Source: Perkinsus olseni (Eukaryota; Perkinsozoa; Perkinsida; Perkinsidae). Taken from it: a stretch of DNA of 64,000 nt. The notes under the pieces are model-generated. The model was not told the origin of the DNA. It made no database searches and saw nothing but the letters and a program-made list of their open reading frames with translations. The stretch spans positions 1-64,000 of the forward strand of contig JABANP010000183.1 of NCBI GenBank assembly GCA_013115135.1, given 5' to 3'. The position numbers and the translations under genes were made by a program. Within the stretch, counting starts at the first letter, position 1. Each line of letters starts with the position of its first letter. Below, one piece after another: positions 32,389-41,497 of this stretch.

Positions 32389-32566
32389 GGGCCTGTTTCA
32401 TAGGAGCAAATTTGCTCCTTAAGTGCAAGTAGCGCCTTAAGTAAACCTCAAGGCGCCTTAAATTTTTCTGGTAAAGTGTTTCACTACTTAAGTAACATCA
32501 CCAAGGCGCCTTAAACTTAGAATTACTCGAGGCGCCTTAATTTAAGTATCCTTGTGAAACAGGCCC
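32389..32566. mobile_element. Complete 178-bp MITE with GGGCCTGTTTCA termini
   Basis: The ends are GGGCCTGTTTCA and TGAAACAGGCCC in inverted orientation, and ATT flanks both sides (32386-32388 and 32567-32569), a probable 3-bp target duplication. No coding capacity. Remnants lie at 14192 and 15365. The termini and 3-bp duplication recall PIF/Harbinger-type non-autonomous elements, an inference only. Confidence 0.75.
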
Positions 32567-32787
32567 ATTCACTTTCTTCCACCGCTCGGGCGGGCGAGGT
32601 GACCCCTTGCCGAAGGTATGTCTCCCAGCACTGGCGTCTCCTGTTCTCACGGAAGCCTTCGTGAAGTTCACGACGCGAAGCCGTTGTTGTAAAAAGGACC
32701 ACTTCGCCAAGAAGCCAAAATTGTAGAAAATTTTCTGACTACGGATTGAACTCCGTCACAACTGAACCATTATGCAGTTGCCTTCGC

Positions 32788-33684
32788 ATGGCATCCGCAC
32801 CATCTCCGGGCGATCGTGCTGCTCTGTCGACCAGTGAGGTTTTGAGCAAGGCCACGGGTGCTGCTTTCCGCGGTGGCATCGCTGGTGCCTCCGCGCAAGT
32901 ACTCAACGTATTCGCTTTGATGTGGATGCGCACGACCATGAACTACCAATACCGCTACGGTGGTGGCCTGATGGAGGTCCTCAGAAAGCTGTACGGTGAG
33001 GGAGGCGTGCCGAGGTTCTACCGAGGGCTCCTTCCTGCACTCATGCAAGCCCCCTTGAGTCGCTTCGGTGACACCGCAGCTAACGTCGGCGTTCTTGCGC
33101 TCCTAGACAGCAGCGCTGCCACTAAGGACATTCCCGTCGGGGTGAAGACTGCGGCGGCATCATGCGGAGCGGCGTGCTTCCGAGTCGCTCTTATGCCGAT
33201 CGATGCGTGGAAGACGACTGAGCAAGTTGAAGGCCAGGCCGGCATGCGAGTGCTCGTCGACAAGGTGAAGCAGCACGGCGTGAGCAAGCTGTGGCACGGC
33301 TCCTTGGGAGCGATGAGCGCTACGTGGGTCGGCCACTACCCCTGGTTTGTGACTCACAACTACCTGTCTCAAAACCTTCCCCAGTTTGATTCTCTCCCGG
33401 CAGGCAAGTACGTAAGAAACGCGTTTATGGGGTTCTGTTCGTCGTTTGTGTCGGACTGCATTTCTAACTCGCTGAGGGTTTTGAAAACAACCAAGCAGAC
33501 TTCGGTCGAACCGATCAGCTATCGTCAAGCCTACAAGATGATCATTGATAAGGACGGCTTTGCTGGTCTCTTCGGGAGAGGGCTCAAGACGAGAATCATC
33601 ACCAACGGCATGCAAGGGATGTTCTTTTCCGTGGCTTGGAAGGCCATTCAAGAACGCCTGGATAGAAGAGCGAAGACTTCATGA
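32788..33684 (+). CDS. Mitochondrial carrier-family protein
   Basis: A 298-residue single-exon frame. I start at the ATG at 32788 (GCATGGCA context) because the frame upstream has no other ATG. It reads as three roughly 95-residue carrier repeats: the first includes FRGGIAGASAQVLNVFALMWMRTT; the middle has ACFRVALMPIDAWKTTEQ, with the PxDxxK-like carrier signature PIDAWK; the last has FCSSFVSDCISNSLRVLKTTKQ and GFAGLFGRGLKTRI, the latter resembling the GxxGLYRG-type carrier motif. The first and third signatures are degenerate, which is typical of a divergent carrier-like subgroup found in plants and protists. Role: probably moves a solute across the inner mitochondrial membrane, substrate unknown. 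Absence of introns contrasts with neighbouring housekeeping genes. Confidence 0.85.
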   Translation: MASAPSPGDRAALSTSEVLSKATGAAFRGGIAGASAQVLNVFALMWMRTTMNYQYRYGGGLMEVLRKLYGEGGVPRFYRGLLPALMQAPLSRFGDTAANVGVLALLDSSAATKDIPVGVKTAAASCGAACFRVALMPIDAWKTTEQVEGQAGMRVLVDKVKQHGVSKLWHGSLGAMSATWVGHYPWFVTHNYLSQNLPQFDSLPAGKYVRNAFMGFCSSFVSDCISNSLRVLKTTKQTSVEPISYRQAYKMIIDKDGFAGLFGRGLKTRIITNGMQGMFFSVAWKAIQERLDRRAKTS

Positions 33685-34455
33685 TAATAATAATTTTTGC
33701 ACCACGGTTGCCGATATTTTTTTCACTCATGCTTGTGTGGTGGCTGAAAGCCGGGCGTAGTGTTGAATGAAAGTGCTTCAGAGGAAACCGAATAAAGGAC
33801 AACTCTGCAACCCTGTCTTATCGATGGGCGTGGGGATGAAGAGCACGCTGATGTAAGCACACAGAGATCTCTTAAGACTCTAACTTAAGCGGCATGAGCG
33901 TTATAAGATGATTCCAATTCACTTTTCGAACAGTGGCTTGAGAGCTTCTGTACTGGATAGCAACTAAGATATTCGAGCGATCCTCAGGAAGGAGGAGGGT
34001 GGCCGCGTGCGCTATGAAGGCTAATTTTGTCGGGCAGATATGCTCTGGCCGACGGACGGGTCGCAACACCGTTGACGCGTTCGAAGGGAGGGTTCGCTGA
34101 AACACAGCTCATCGCGAGATCTCTCTACCATCAAGCTCATGGCCCTGTAGATGGTATTCGATCTGAAAGCTTACTTTATGCGGCCTGTCGAACCACATCT
34201 CGAAGAGGCGGCATTCAGGGCGGATGCTCCACCGCCGTGTTAGTCACCACACTATTCAGTTCCTCCTCCCGGTAACTGATTCACGATCGAACAGCCGATT
34301 CCGCGATACTGTCCTTAGTGGTCCACACTATGAACTCGGCTGGCAGCAACCAGAGCGTGACGCCCCTCCCGTCACGCTTGATGATGTCGCGTCTCGTTCG
34401 CCGTCACTCCCGCGGCCGTCTCTCCTAGCCCTTCGCATCTTCACCAACCCTTGCT
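33685..34455. other. Intergenic, nothing recognised
   Basis: No repeat, tRNA-like sequence, palindromic insertion or exon was recognised between the carrier gene and the Thr-rich gene. Confidence 0.5.
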
Positions 34456-35433
34456 ATGTTGCCCCGTTATATCGCTGTTGCCGCGGTCGCTGTTGCCGCT
34501 TCCGTTGATACTGCTGTTGCCAGTACCACAACAGGCAGCAGACTGTGCGGCACTGCTCTTTGCAGGAAGGAGATTGGCTTGGGGTCTTATTGTAAGAGTT
34601 ACCAGCCCCATCTCCCTGGACGTGTTTGCAAGACCCTTGACGATAGGGACACTAGGCTCATCCGCTGTGATTGTGAGGACCCGACTGCTCAGCCTACTAC
34701 TACGCCAAGCTGTGAGCCGGCTAAAACTACCACTAGTCCGAGCTGCGAGCCTGTGAAGACTACAACCACCACTACCGCTACTCCGAGCTGCGGGCCTGTC
34801 AAGACCACTACTACTAAGCGAACTACTACAACCACCACTACCACTACTCCGAGCTGCGAGCCCGTCAAGCCCACCACAACTCCGAGCTGCGAGCCTGTCA
34901 AGACCACTACTACTAAGCGAACTACTACAACCACCACTACCACTACGCCGAGCTGCGGGCCTGTCAAGACCACTACTACTAAGCGAACTACTACAACCAC
35001 CACTACCACAACTCCGAGCTGCGAGCCTGTCAAGACTACCACAACTCCGAGCTGTGAGCCTGTCAAGACTACCACAACTCCGAGCTGTGAGCCTGTCAAG
35101 ACTACCACTACGCCCAGCTGTGAGCCTGTCAAGACTACCACTACGCCCAGCTGTGAGCCTGTCAAGACTACCACTACTCGAACCCCAAACACCAGCACTA
35201 CGCCGAGCCACACGCCCGCCAACACCACGACTACGCCTAGCGGCGCCCCAGTGACAACTACTGCGTCCCCGACGCTCCCTCGCAAGGCCTGTTATGGCGG
35301 TGATCTCGCCTGTGACAGCGAGCTGCCCGGCAGCGTCTGCCAGAGGCACGCGGGAGACTCTAGGCTTGGCAGATGCGTTGGTGGACGCAACCCTCACAAG
35401 AGGAACATCTCCTGCGCTTGCTTCTACCACTAG
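34456..35433 (+). CDS. Secreted Thr-rich mucin-like protein between two six-cysteine modules
   Basis: A 325-residue single-exon frame from ATG to TAG. Residues 1-22 are a signal peptide (YIAVAAVAVAASV). A cysteine module follows, C-x4-C-x9-C-x11-C-x12-C-x-C. Then about 200 residues of Thr-rich low-complexity sequence contain eleven PSCEPVK or PSCGPVK repeats, spaced by Thr runs and KRTTTT blocks. A second module, C-x6-C-x8-C-x11-C-x12-C-x-C, ends the protein at CACFYH. The Thr runs are candidates for dense O-glycosylation, suggesting a wall, coat or mucus protein (inference). The repeat tract varies in unit length at the DNA level and is likely to differ between strains. The modules link it to the genes at 18939, 23143 and 27774. 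Confidence 0.85.
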   Translation: MLPRYIAVAAVAVAASVDTAVASTTTGSRLCGTALCRKEIGLGSYCKSYQPHLPGRVCKTLDDRDTRLIRCDCEDPTAQPTTTPSCEPAKTTTSPSCEPVKTTTTTTATPSCGPVKTTTTKRTTTTTTTTTPSCEPVKPTTTPSCEPVKTTTTKRTTTTTTTTTPSCGPVKTTTTKRTTTTTTTTTPSCEPVKTTTTPSCEPVKTTTTPSCEPVKTTTTPSCEPVKTTTTPSCEPVKTTTTRTPNTSTTPSHTPANTTTTPSGAPVTTTASPTLPRKACYGGDLACDSELPGSVCQRHAGDSRLGRCVGGRNPHKRNISCACFYH

Positions 35434-36232
35434 AGGCAGCATAGGTTACTTCTCCAGGATTTTTACCGGTTACTTTCCTCACTCAATCAGCCTGTTATCT
35501 ACAGCACGCTTTACCGCTGACCACCACTGTTGTGTTGTCGAGTCACTTGTTTACAGAGCAATGACGACTGAGGGATAAATCTACCGTATTGGCATGTCTC
35601 TCTCGCAAATAGGGGACCACGCGTGCTGATCAGTAAGCTCCACCAGGAGGCGTTACCACATGGTGCTCGTGTTTCATGCTGTATCTTTCGCTCTAGTTCA
35701 ACCCGAAGTACCAGTCTGCAGAGACTGGTACTTCGGTGCAGCGCAGGTTCAGCGTCCGATTCATTGTTGTATATCGGCATAGTGCCCAGTCGTGCTTGGT
35801 CGGCGGTTGTATATGGATAATGCGATATATCTGCTTGATCGAGCCGCTGATTCAAGATGACAGCCCAATCCTGTGGTGTCTTGTGTTCGAGTCGAGGTTT
35901 GGCACGCGAAGGCAATGAACTGTATCTGCAGTAACGTCATGTGCGGTATTAGCGTTCGCACGCGCGAGCTGTGCCGCTCTGACTACTATTACACTACAAT
36001 AGCGATGCCTTTATCGGAAAGAAAACTCAGTGCCTCGCTTGTCGACTAGCTGCTCACTCATCCGTATCAGCATCTCTCTTCATTCGAGGGGCGCGCAAGG
36101 CGTTCATCGGGCCACCCTATGTTAGTAGTGCCAAAGGGAGTTGCCTTTGGGGCAAGCATTGCCGCTTATCGACAGAGGGTGAGACGTTCCTACGCAGTAT
36201 GAATCCAGACGAATATAACTTTAACGACATGC

Positions 36233-36305
36233 CTCTAACAGGATTCGAACCTACGACCTAGTGGGGGGCATGCTAGCAGCCCTACCATTACACCACAGAG
36301 TCACA
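36233..36305 (-). repeat. tRNA-like sequence
   Basis: Minus strand has GTGGTGTAATGGTAGGGC (A-box-like) and GTAGGTTCGAATCCTG (T-arm with intact B box). The anticodon stem pairs in four positions but the base before the anticodon is not T and the acceptor stem fails, so I do not call a functional tRNA. Confidence 0.55.
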
Positions 36306-37414
36306 TGCCTTTAAAGCATTAGATGCTTGTCGGCGGTCCCACGGTCTGATTCTATGCGCGAAGGACGCCGGTATACCTTCAAACTTACCCACACGATATA
36401 CCAATATCAGAGGTTGCCCCGCACAGATTAGAGTTCAACAAAAACCAGTCTTCAGGCCCTGGTATAACTCTCTTGTTTTGCTCTCGCCAATAGCTCATCA
36501 CACTAACCGTAAACACAAACTCGGCATAAGCGAGAACACGTCGTTTCATGGAATTATGATCAACGGTAGAAAGTACTTCCAAAAAGTCTGTTGAGAGTCT
36601 TTCTCGTCTCTTTCCTCAACGCAGTTGCTGATGCCAGCATTGCTGTTGTTCCTGCTGGAGGTACCAGTACCAAACTGACGACGGAAAAATCGGACGAGAT
36701 TGAAAATAATAGGAGCTCACTATATAGCTGCTCCCAGCGATGATAAGATGCAGATGACCAGAAGGGCGATCAGGAGCTTCGTCAAAGTATTCGATGGGCA
36801 GGATATCTGAGGTTGAAGACGGGGGATCATGAGTGCGCTTATGCTATCAGCGGAAACAACCCGCGTGGATTTACATAAGGAAGAGAGCAGGAAATTTTCA
36901 AAATTTTTAAAAATAAACTCACAAATTTTCCTTAATTTTTAGAAATTTCATGATTTTTTCTCTTCACTAAAGTGTTTAATATACTCTTTTTCTGATCTAG
37001 GTTTCATTTGCAGAAGGAGCGCTACGGACTGTTCCTCATCGAAAATGCTGCGAACGACTGATCGAGACTACGACGAGTATATCTTGCTGACGACCCTCGT
37101 ACAGTCTGATATCTGCGCATGTCCCCTCGCATGATGTCCCTAATAATCCTGTTCTTGTCGCCGCCGTTGTCGCATTCTTTGGGTAAGCATAAACCAGACG
37201 TCATCTCTATCGGGTTGTATTCCGAAACCGCCGACTTTAATGAACACATTCTACCTGAGCATGGAAACAACGCGCGCAAATCCTCGAATAAACTTCCACT
37301 CAGAAAGTCCATTCGAGTAAATTCGGAAAGCTCTCACCGTTCCTAGCAGGAGCCTCGAGAATTGCGGAGCGAGCGAAGCGAGCGGAGCATATACTGTCAA
37401 TTCTGCGCTTTTTT

Positions 37415-37442
37415 GTTCGTTCGTTCGTTCGTTCGTTCGTTC
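37415..37442 (+). repeat. (GTTC)n microsatellite
   Basis: Seven consecutive GTTC units. Confidence 0.95.
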
Positions 37443-37608
37443 AAATTATTTCTCCGCGACTATGTCGATTCAACTCGCGAGACACATACCATTCGAAAGC
37501 TCGCAGTTTGTGTATTCTATAAAAAATACGAAATCGGTCTCATCCCTGTTCTACCAAGCAAAACCGTCGTGGACCGTTGTAGATGAACCCGAAAAAATAC
37601 GAAAAAAA

Positions 37609-37680
37609 GCCCGGCCTGGGGTTCGAACCCGAGACTTAGTGCCGAGCTCCGCTTTTTTCGTTACGAAAGCCTAGTGGAAC
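37609..37680 (-). repeat. tRNA-like sequence
   Basis: Minus strand has TCTCGGGTTCGAACCCCAGG (T-arm with B box) preceded by TAGTTCCACTAGGC. A SINE head or decayed tRNA. Confidence 0.5.
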
Positions 37681-37884
37681 TATCCTATGAAACATAGTTC
37701 GCAAATCTCTATGAAATACGTAATGAGCGAAAGATTCATTCTGAATCTCAGTCCCTTCGACGATCACCAGCGGCGATGAGAAATCCAACCCAACGTACCA
37801 ACTATTAATAAAGCTATACACGTTCGCGCTGATTAGGAGAGATGGAAACCAGATAAAATTATAAAAATGAATTCGTCACGCCCG

Positions 37885-38011
37885 CACGGTGGGGTGAGTG
37901 TGGCGGTATATCTTGAAAAAAAACTCGTTTGTTCAACTCACGATGGGGATTAAAATGTGACATCTCTTAGCTCTGTATCCGCCCTGGTTGCCGAGTTACG
38001 TGCGGGAGGGT
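37885..38011 (+). repeat. Left terminal inverted repeat
   Basis: 127 bp, identical to the complement of 40462-40588; symmetry ends after GGGAGGGT. Confidence 0.95.
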
Positions 38012-38161
38012 TAGACGCATTGAAAAACGCCGAAAAACGCGAGATATACAGCCGAGAGTGGTTCAACGGGAATGTTTTTTGTGAACCACTGCTCCCACAG
38101 AAATAGAAGTGCTGGGCTATCATAATCTGCTTCCGTAGTTTATCCGTCAATCCCGATTCGT

Positions 38162-40390
38162 ATGACCCCGGCTATTCCCTGCAAAGAGCGATTCTGTTTT
38201 CTTTGTGCTCACCAGCACAACAGGAAGGGAGTTCCCGTTACCAGGCCGTCTGTGCTTGCTAAAGTGAAGCTGGTGTGGGGGGAGGAGGCTCTTGGGATGC
38301 TGGCGCTGGAAAACTCCCCTAGCCAGATCTGTTCGGCATGCGATATAGGCCTCGGAACCGACCCGAACAAGTACATAAAAGAGTGGGTTCGCGAAGGAGT
38401 GCGGACTCGTCAGTCACAGACTAGAGGCCCTAAAAACGGTACCAAGGGAGAGGTGCCAATGGATTGGCGGTTTTTGGCTTTCTGCGGAGGAGAGAAGGGC
38501 AAGGATTGTTTCTTCTGCTCGAATATGGGTGCGAAGAACACAAATGCCAACAGGAGACGCGGTAAATCTGGTAGGCCTGCGAAAGTCGCTTCCAGTGAGA
38601 GTAAAGGCAAGGCGGAGGGCTCGCGGCTTGGGCAAGAGTTGGGGAGTAGCTCTAGTAGTAGCTCAACCTGCACACAGCCAGTGCTCCTACTTGTGAACAA
38701 GGACGTTCTTGGAGCTACCAGTGCTGCCGGGTCTGACGAAGTCATTGAGTTCTCACAGCTCAGTGCTTCAGTGAAACATGCTCTACTGGTTGAGACATCC
38801 CAGAAGGAGAATCTGGCAGGTCAGGTAAGCACTGGGTGTGCTTCCGCATACCGCAAGCAGCTGGGTCAGCCTAAGGGGAAGGAACTGACTATGCCAAAAC
38901 TTCATGGCAAGCCAGTGACATACCAGCAGGTCTTCTCGAAGCAGTCGAAGCCTCGGCTGACAATTGGCCTGGACTTTCTCAATCGTATTCAAACGACGGC
39001 GACTATATCTAATAGGGCGCTTGAGAGGATACGACAGCTTCTGCACAGCGAGCTCACCTCAGTAGCAACAGTACCGTCGAAGAACGACTTGCAAGAAGAT
39101 CGCGCCACGATGAAGGCTGACTGGAGGACTATGGAAATTGAAGGGGGTATCGTAGCTATGAGCAAGTCCCCTGTAGATGCTCTGAAGGACAAATATGGCT
39201 CTGGCTGCATTATACGCCTATCTGGTGATAGCGGCGGAGGCTTCTTCAAGTTGCTTGCAGCCCCTGTCAATGCACATATTTCACACCACGGAAAATCTGA
39301 TACCCATGCGCCATACCTTCTCTGCATAGGTGATGTTCCTGAAAAGCGGGAGCCCATGGCCAAGATCTGCTCGGAGCTCCGAGCCGTTTTTGAGCACTAC
39401 CGGATCATTCTGAGCGGTGATATAAAGTGGCTGCAAGTAATGCTTGGTCTCACCACTACTGGCTGCCCATACTGCGTGAGCTCCGGAAGATCTGAGTCCC
39501 ATCGGATGGTCTACGAAGAAGCGGGACCTCTGAGAACTACTGCCAAGTCTAAGGAGCTGGCAGTGGCCAACAAGGGGCGGGTCAAAGCTCATATACAAGG
39601 CCAGAGGTTCGAGCCGCTGTATCAATTTGAAGGTTCGCCGTACTTGGCAGTTGCTTGCCCTGTCCTTCACTTAGGAATGAATCTCGTCAAAGCGTTACTA
39701 GGGAGATATGCAAAAACTCACGAGGCCCGCCAGAAGATTCAGAAGTTTCTTAGGGACAACTATGGAGTTGCACCGTCCTTGCCCACCTCGTCGTCAACCC
39801 TAGACCGTAAGTTTATACAGTCCCTATCCCTCACCGGGAAGGACTGTGCTACACTGGCAACTAGAATCGCTGGGCAATCCGGCGCAGAAGCTCTGTGGGA
39901 GTCGGCAGGTTACGATGCCGAAGCGGCGACTATCATCAGGCTCTGGGGCGAGGTCCGCCATCTGGTTTACTCGGAGCATAGCACCGACGGTGAAGAGGAC
40001 GGAGGGAATTGGATTGATCAAGTAGAGGGGTATCTCAGGGACATGTCGAGAGCCGTGGCTGAGCTGGGCCTCCCAGTAACCCTGAGTCTGCATGTCACCT
40101 TGCATCACTTGCTCGATAGCCTGGAGGCTCTGGATCAAGCTGGCGTTGCTGCTTGGTCCGTGACCGAAGAAAGTGTCGAATCCCTCCATGGCGTGATCAA
40201 CCGAGAGTCCAGCGTGAGCATGGTGAAGTGCATGACGACCTCAGATGCCATCAAGCATCTTGGAGTTACATACAACTCAAAGCGGCAACTGGGAAAGCCG
40301 ACCAAAGGGTCACAGGTCTCCCCCAGGCCTCGTCGATCATGCGCAAAGTATAGAGATGCCCTTTCTTCCAGTAGTAGTTCCTCATCGTAA
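38162..40390 (+). CDS. Transposase-like protein (putative RNase H-fold DDE)
   Basis: 742 residues, single exon. The N-terminal 130 residues carry CxxC pairs (CFLC, CSAC, CFFC), likely a zinc-binding DNA-recognition region, followed by a basic GRPAKV stretch and a Ser tract. The central part has two acidic motifs: GDSGGGFFK near residue 354 and LSGDIKWLQVMLGL followed by CPYC near residues 420-440. Near residue 665 comes TEESVESLHGVINRE, which would supply the catalytic Glu. The D..D..E order and the GDxKxL-xxLGL-CPxC block resemble a group of uncharacterised transposase-like proteins I recall from invertebrate genomes; this is from memory. The C-terminus ends in eight serines. The ATG chosen is the first in frame, 150 bp inside the left terminus. 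Confidence 0.75.
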   Translation: MTPAIPCKERFCFLCAHQHNRKGVPVTRPSVLAKVKLVWGEEALGMLALENSPSQICSACDIGLGTDPNKYIKEWVREGVRTRQSQTRGPKNGTKGEVPMDWRFLAFCGGEKGKDCFFCSNMGAKNTNANRRRGKSGRPAKVASSESKGKAEGSRLGQELGSSSSSSSTCTQPVLLLVNKDVLGATSAAGSDEVIEFSQLSASVKHALLVETSQKENLAGQVSTGCASAYRKQLGQPKGKELTMPKLHGKPVTYQQVFSKQSKPRLTIGLDFLNRIQTTATISNRALERIRQLLHSELTSVATVPSKNDLQEDRATMKADWRTMEIEGGIVAMSKSPVDALKDKYGSGCIIRLSGDSGGGFFKLLAAPVNAHISHHGKSDTHAPYLLCIGDVPEKREPMAKICSELRAVFEHYRIILSGDIKWLQVMLGLTTTGCPYCVSSGRSESHRMVYEEAGPLRTTAKSKELAVANKGRVKAHIQGQRFEPLYQFEGSPYLAVACPVLHLGMNLVKALLGRYAKTHEARQKIQKFLRDNYGVAPSLPTSSSTLDRKFIQSLSLTGKDCATLATRIAGQSGAEALWESAGYDAEAATIIRLWGEVRHLVYSEHSTDGEEDGGNWIDQVEGYLRDMSRAVAELGLPVTLSLHVTLHHLLDSLEALDQAGVAAWSVTEESVESLHGVINRESSVSMVKCMTTSDAIKHLGVTYNSKRQLGKPTKGSQVSPRPRRSCAKYRDALSSSSSSSS

Positions 40391-40461
40391 TTATTTCCAT
40401 CATAATTGACGTTTTTGAAGTTCAACTGGTTGCGTTATGTTGACTGGAAGTATCGAGTGAG

Positions 40462-40588
40462 ACCCTCCCGCACGTAACTCGGCAACCAGGGCGGATACAG
40501 AGCTAAGAGATGTCACATTTTAATCCCCATCGTGAGTTGAACAAACGAGTTTTTTTTCAAGATATACCGCCACACTCACCCCACCGTG
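40462..40588 (-). repeat. Right terminal inverted repeat
   Basis: 127 bp, perfect inverted copy of the left terminus, 72 bp after the ORF stop. Confidence 0.95.
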
Positions 40589-40594
40589 CGCCCG

Positions 40595-41497
40595 CAAGCG
40601 AATCAAATTACGCTCCTTCAAGTTGCCACCATTTTCTTGCACGCTCCAACTCACCGAAGCTCCTCGAGCAAACCCTTCCCCACTCGCCACCATAACGACA
40701 ATCCAGTTCACAGCTCCGATCACAGTCCTCAAATCGGTGGTCACTATAGTCAACCTAAGATACGCCTTACACGAGCCACGTGCTCCACCGACCTCTCCAC
40801 AGCAGCTCGCAACTGAATTCTGCAATTTTATGAAGCACAGCTGGCGTTCCCGCTCATACCAGAACTTGAACTCATACGAGTCCGTCTGAGAGCTCCACTA
40901 TTGCGCGTCTTTACCAGCTTCGTCTATTACCATTTCCGTCCAAGCCGCCAGGCACTGGGCGCTCACGCCCTCAACACTTCTCTCACTAAGGAGAATTACC
41001 GTGCAGAGAAGGGAAAGTCGAAAGCCGCTTCGTCGCAGTCGGTCAGTGATCATCAAAAAAAAGGCGGAGCGATGCAGGAAAATTTACGCTAATTTACAAC
41101 AAAATTACTTTTTCGCTGCTCGGAAACTGGATAAACCAAAATACATGCTGTGGTTACGTGAATACAACTTTCTGCTGCCGACCTAGTTTGTTGAAAACCT
41201 GAGACGAACAGCTCGATAAAATTAAAATGACTTGAAATCAATGGTAGCAAGCTGTTTATTTTAACCTTCCCGTCATTAGCACCCATGGTAAAATCTCGTG
41301 TGAAAAAAATCCGACCCCCAAAAGAAAATTTTTCCCGACGAAAAAATTTTTTCAACAATTTTACGGCGCATGCTAATTTCTGCTCGCGCGTGAAACTAAC
41401 ATGATCGCAAAAAATGGTGTGACGACAACTCATCAATAATCTATCAGTTATCTCTAAAAATTCCCAATGAAACTTTTCCAGCCTATCCCAGATCCAA
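40595..41497. other. Transposon right flank, no gene recognised
   Basis: An open frame (40586-40816) can be joined across the transposon to an ATG at 37867 in the left flank if the element and one target copy are removed, but the product is Ser/His-rich without motif. Confidence 0.4.

Larger units (their letters stand above)
28321..32787. other. Long intergenic stretch
   Basis: Large palindromes at 28817, 28916 and 30541, insertions at 29107 and 30494, CTGGTATCTGG short repeats at about 31069-31110, a tRNA-like piece (31622-31695), copies of the AGAAT-ATTC dispersed repeat (31149, 31842, 32106) and a complete MITE (32389-32566). No exon could be supported in 4.4 kb. Confidence 0.5.
35434..37878. 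other. Intergenic with tRNA-like pieces and a microsatellite
   Basis: A hairpin with 15-bp arms at 35702-35735, tRNA-like sequences at 36233 and 37609, and a GTTC microsatellite at 37415-37442. No gene supported. Confidence 0.5.
37885..40588 (+). mobile_element. DNA transposon, 2704 bp, 127-bp perfect terminal inverted repeats
   Basis: The termini 37885-38011 and 40462-40588 are perfect inverted copies, starting CACGGTGGGG and ending in CCCCACCGTG. CGCCCG flanks both sides (37879-37884 and 40589-40594), a 6-bp target duplication. One uninterrupted ORF of 742 codons fills the middle. Identical long termini, an intact duplication and an open ORF indicate recent insertion. CAC termini occur in several cut-and-paste superfamilies (CACTA/Chapaev/Transib), but the 6-bp duplication and the protein do not let me assign one. 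Confidence 0.93.

Noticed and set aside
32389..32566. Treating the GGGCCTGTTTCA element as a gene-associated hairpin
   Set aside because: Terminal inverted repeats, flanking ATT duplication and truncated relatives elsewhere fit a MITE better.
34689..35442. Long open frames (198 and 333 codons) on the minus strand opposite the Thr-rich gene
   Set aside because: They are shadows of the ACT/ACC repeat tract; the plus frame has a signal peptide and cysteine modules.
36233..36305. Functional tRNA gene
   Set aside because: The B box is intact but the acceptor stem does not pair and the base before the anticodon is not T. The same applies to the other tRNA-like pieces, so none is called tRNA.
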